From NCBI GenBank assembly GCA_028383305.1, contig JAOEVD010000004.1:62001-126000 (forward strand): DNA of 64,000 nt. The letters are read 5' to 3'. Under the pieces are notes generated by a model, which saw nothing but the letters and a program-made list of their open reading frames with translations, was not told the DNA's origin and did no database searches. The DNA is from Candidatus Puniceispirillum sp. GTDB lineage: Bacteria; Pseudomonadota; Alphaproteobacteria; Puniceispirillales; Puniceispirillaceae. The translations under genes and the position numbers were made by a program. How positions within the stretch are numbered: position 1 is the stretch's first letter; every line of letters starts with the position of its first letter. Shown here piece by piece: positions 63,352-64,000 of the stretch.

Positions 63352-64000
63352 ATGTCGGGCGTATCATCGTCTAGCATTGCCGATCTGCTGAACAACGCCG
63401 CATCGGTTTCACCCGATGCGATTTGGCTGACAACACCTGAAACGGAACAGGCCTTTAGCTGGCAGGACAGCCTAGACCGCGCCACCGAAATTGCCTGTTA
63501 TCTTCAAGGTGCTGGCCTGTCAGATGGCGCGTCAGTTGCGATTGCGTCGGCAAATGGTGCCGCGGCCAGCTTTGCCTTTCTTGGCACTGTGTTTGGCGGT
63601 TATCGCGCAACACCATTGAATTTGGTTGCAGGCGTCAAAACCCTTGGTTTTGTCTTGTCACATTCTAAAACCGAAATCATTCTTTGCGCCGATGATTGCC
63701 TGTCAATGGTCAAAGACGCCTTTGCGGCAATGCCGGACGCGCCAAACACCATGCCGCAGATTGTAAGCATGGATATCGACCAAGGCCCGCGCTGGGGTAA
63801 AACCGAAATCACCCCAATTGATAAGGCTGATTTGCGCCGCCCAAACGCCGACTGTATTGGCCTTTTGATGTATACATCGGGAACCACCGGCGTGCCAAAA
63901 GGGGTTTTGCTGTCACATGCCAATTTGATTGCGGCGGGAAGCAATGTTTGCGTCGCGCATAAGCTGGATAAAACCGATATTGGCATGTGTGTTTTGCCAA
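63352..64000 (+). CDS. sauT: AMP-forming acyl-CoA ligase, probable SauT (3' end beyond window)
   Basis: The first 216 residues of an adenylate-forming ligase are visible, beginning MSGVSSSSIADLLNNAAS. The P-loop TSGTTGVPKGV is at about 177-187. No acyl pocket residues can be judged because the gene leaves the window. Spacing of 3 bp to the dehydrogenase gene indicates one operon. Sulfoacetate-CoA ligase is inferred from that pairing. A generic fatty or organic acid ligase is possible. Confidence 0.75.
   Translation, partial: MSGVSSSSIADLLNNAASVSPDAIWLTTPETEQAFSWQDSLDRATEIACYLQGAGLSDGASVAIASANGAAASFAFLGTVFGGYRATPLNLVAGVKTLGFVLSHSKTEIILCADDCLSMVKDAFAAMPDAPNTMPQIVSMDIDQGPRWGKTEITPIDKADLRRPNADCIGLLMYTSGTTGVPKGVLLSHANLIAAGSNVCVAHKLDKTDIGMCVLP

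Overview
The window reads as a free-living marine alphaproteobacterium. The evidence is a circularly permuted two-piece tmRNA next to an alphaproteobacterial SspB, the thyA-folA...hflK-hflC-degP neighbourhood, a CcmE-type cytochrome c system, and a dense set of catabolic operons for small organic acids and organic nitrogen. Roughly half-GC composition and the gene content would suit the SAR116 group (Puniceispirillales). That placement is an inference, because no rRNA is present. I saw no insertion sequence, prophage, CRISPR array or tRNA gene.

Bases 1-9.4 kb are housekeeping: degP, hflC, hflK, a divergent mrp, folA, thyA, then ssrA (tmRNA), sspB and a class I fumarase. Bases 9.5-16.9 kb form one minus-strand block, glcD-glcE-glcF-bhcB-bhcC-bhcD. 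It couples glycolate oxidase to the beta-hydroxyaspartate cycle (glycolate to glyoxylate to oxaloacetate). bhcB carries a one-base frameshift and bhcD an in-frame TAA, while bhcC and the glc genes are intact. No BhcA-type aminotransferase is in the window. Bases 17-25.4 kb hold rpmJ, msrA, pgk, azlCD, a pterin carbinolamine dehydratase, a flavodoxin-like protein, a PCu(A)C copper chaperone, an FMN alpha-hydroxyacid dehydrogenase, a c-type cytochrome, ccmE and an EamA transporter.

Bases 25.6-45.8 kb are an accessory nitrogen-compound region with three units. The first is a plus-strand operon of an aldehyde dehydrogenase, an M19-like protein that has lost one metal site, a 589-residue protein I cannot place, and a DUF3726 protein. 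The second is a long minus-strand series: agmatinase family, potA, potD, potB, potC, SDR, class III aminotransferase, EamA, aldehyde dehydrogenase. It looks like import and oxidation of polyamine or guanidino compounds, with a strong terminator-like hairpin between potD and potBC. The third is a plus-strand trio of diaminopropionate ammonia-lyase, an M24 hydrolase and an EutA/maleate-isomerase-like protein. The first and third units are the best candidates for undescribed biochemistry.

Bases 45.9-55.8 kb contain an FbpAB iron(III) transporter divergent from a TerC-family membrane protein across two Fur-box-like palindromes, followed by a DUF1932 dehydrogenase, an EamA protein, a MalY/PatB-type C-S lyase, a ThDP enzyme and an aspartate-type aminotransferase. 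Bases 56-60.5 kb form a propionate/acetate module: prpE, a small membrane protein, and a sodium:solute symporter carrying a textbook EF-hand loop with its DUF4212 partner. From 60.7 kb to the right edge are an unassigned protein, a rhodanese and the start of a probable sulfoacetate pathway (SauS-like dehydrogenase, then an acyl-CoA ligase cut by the window end).
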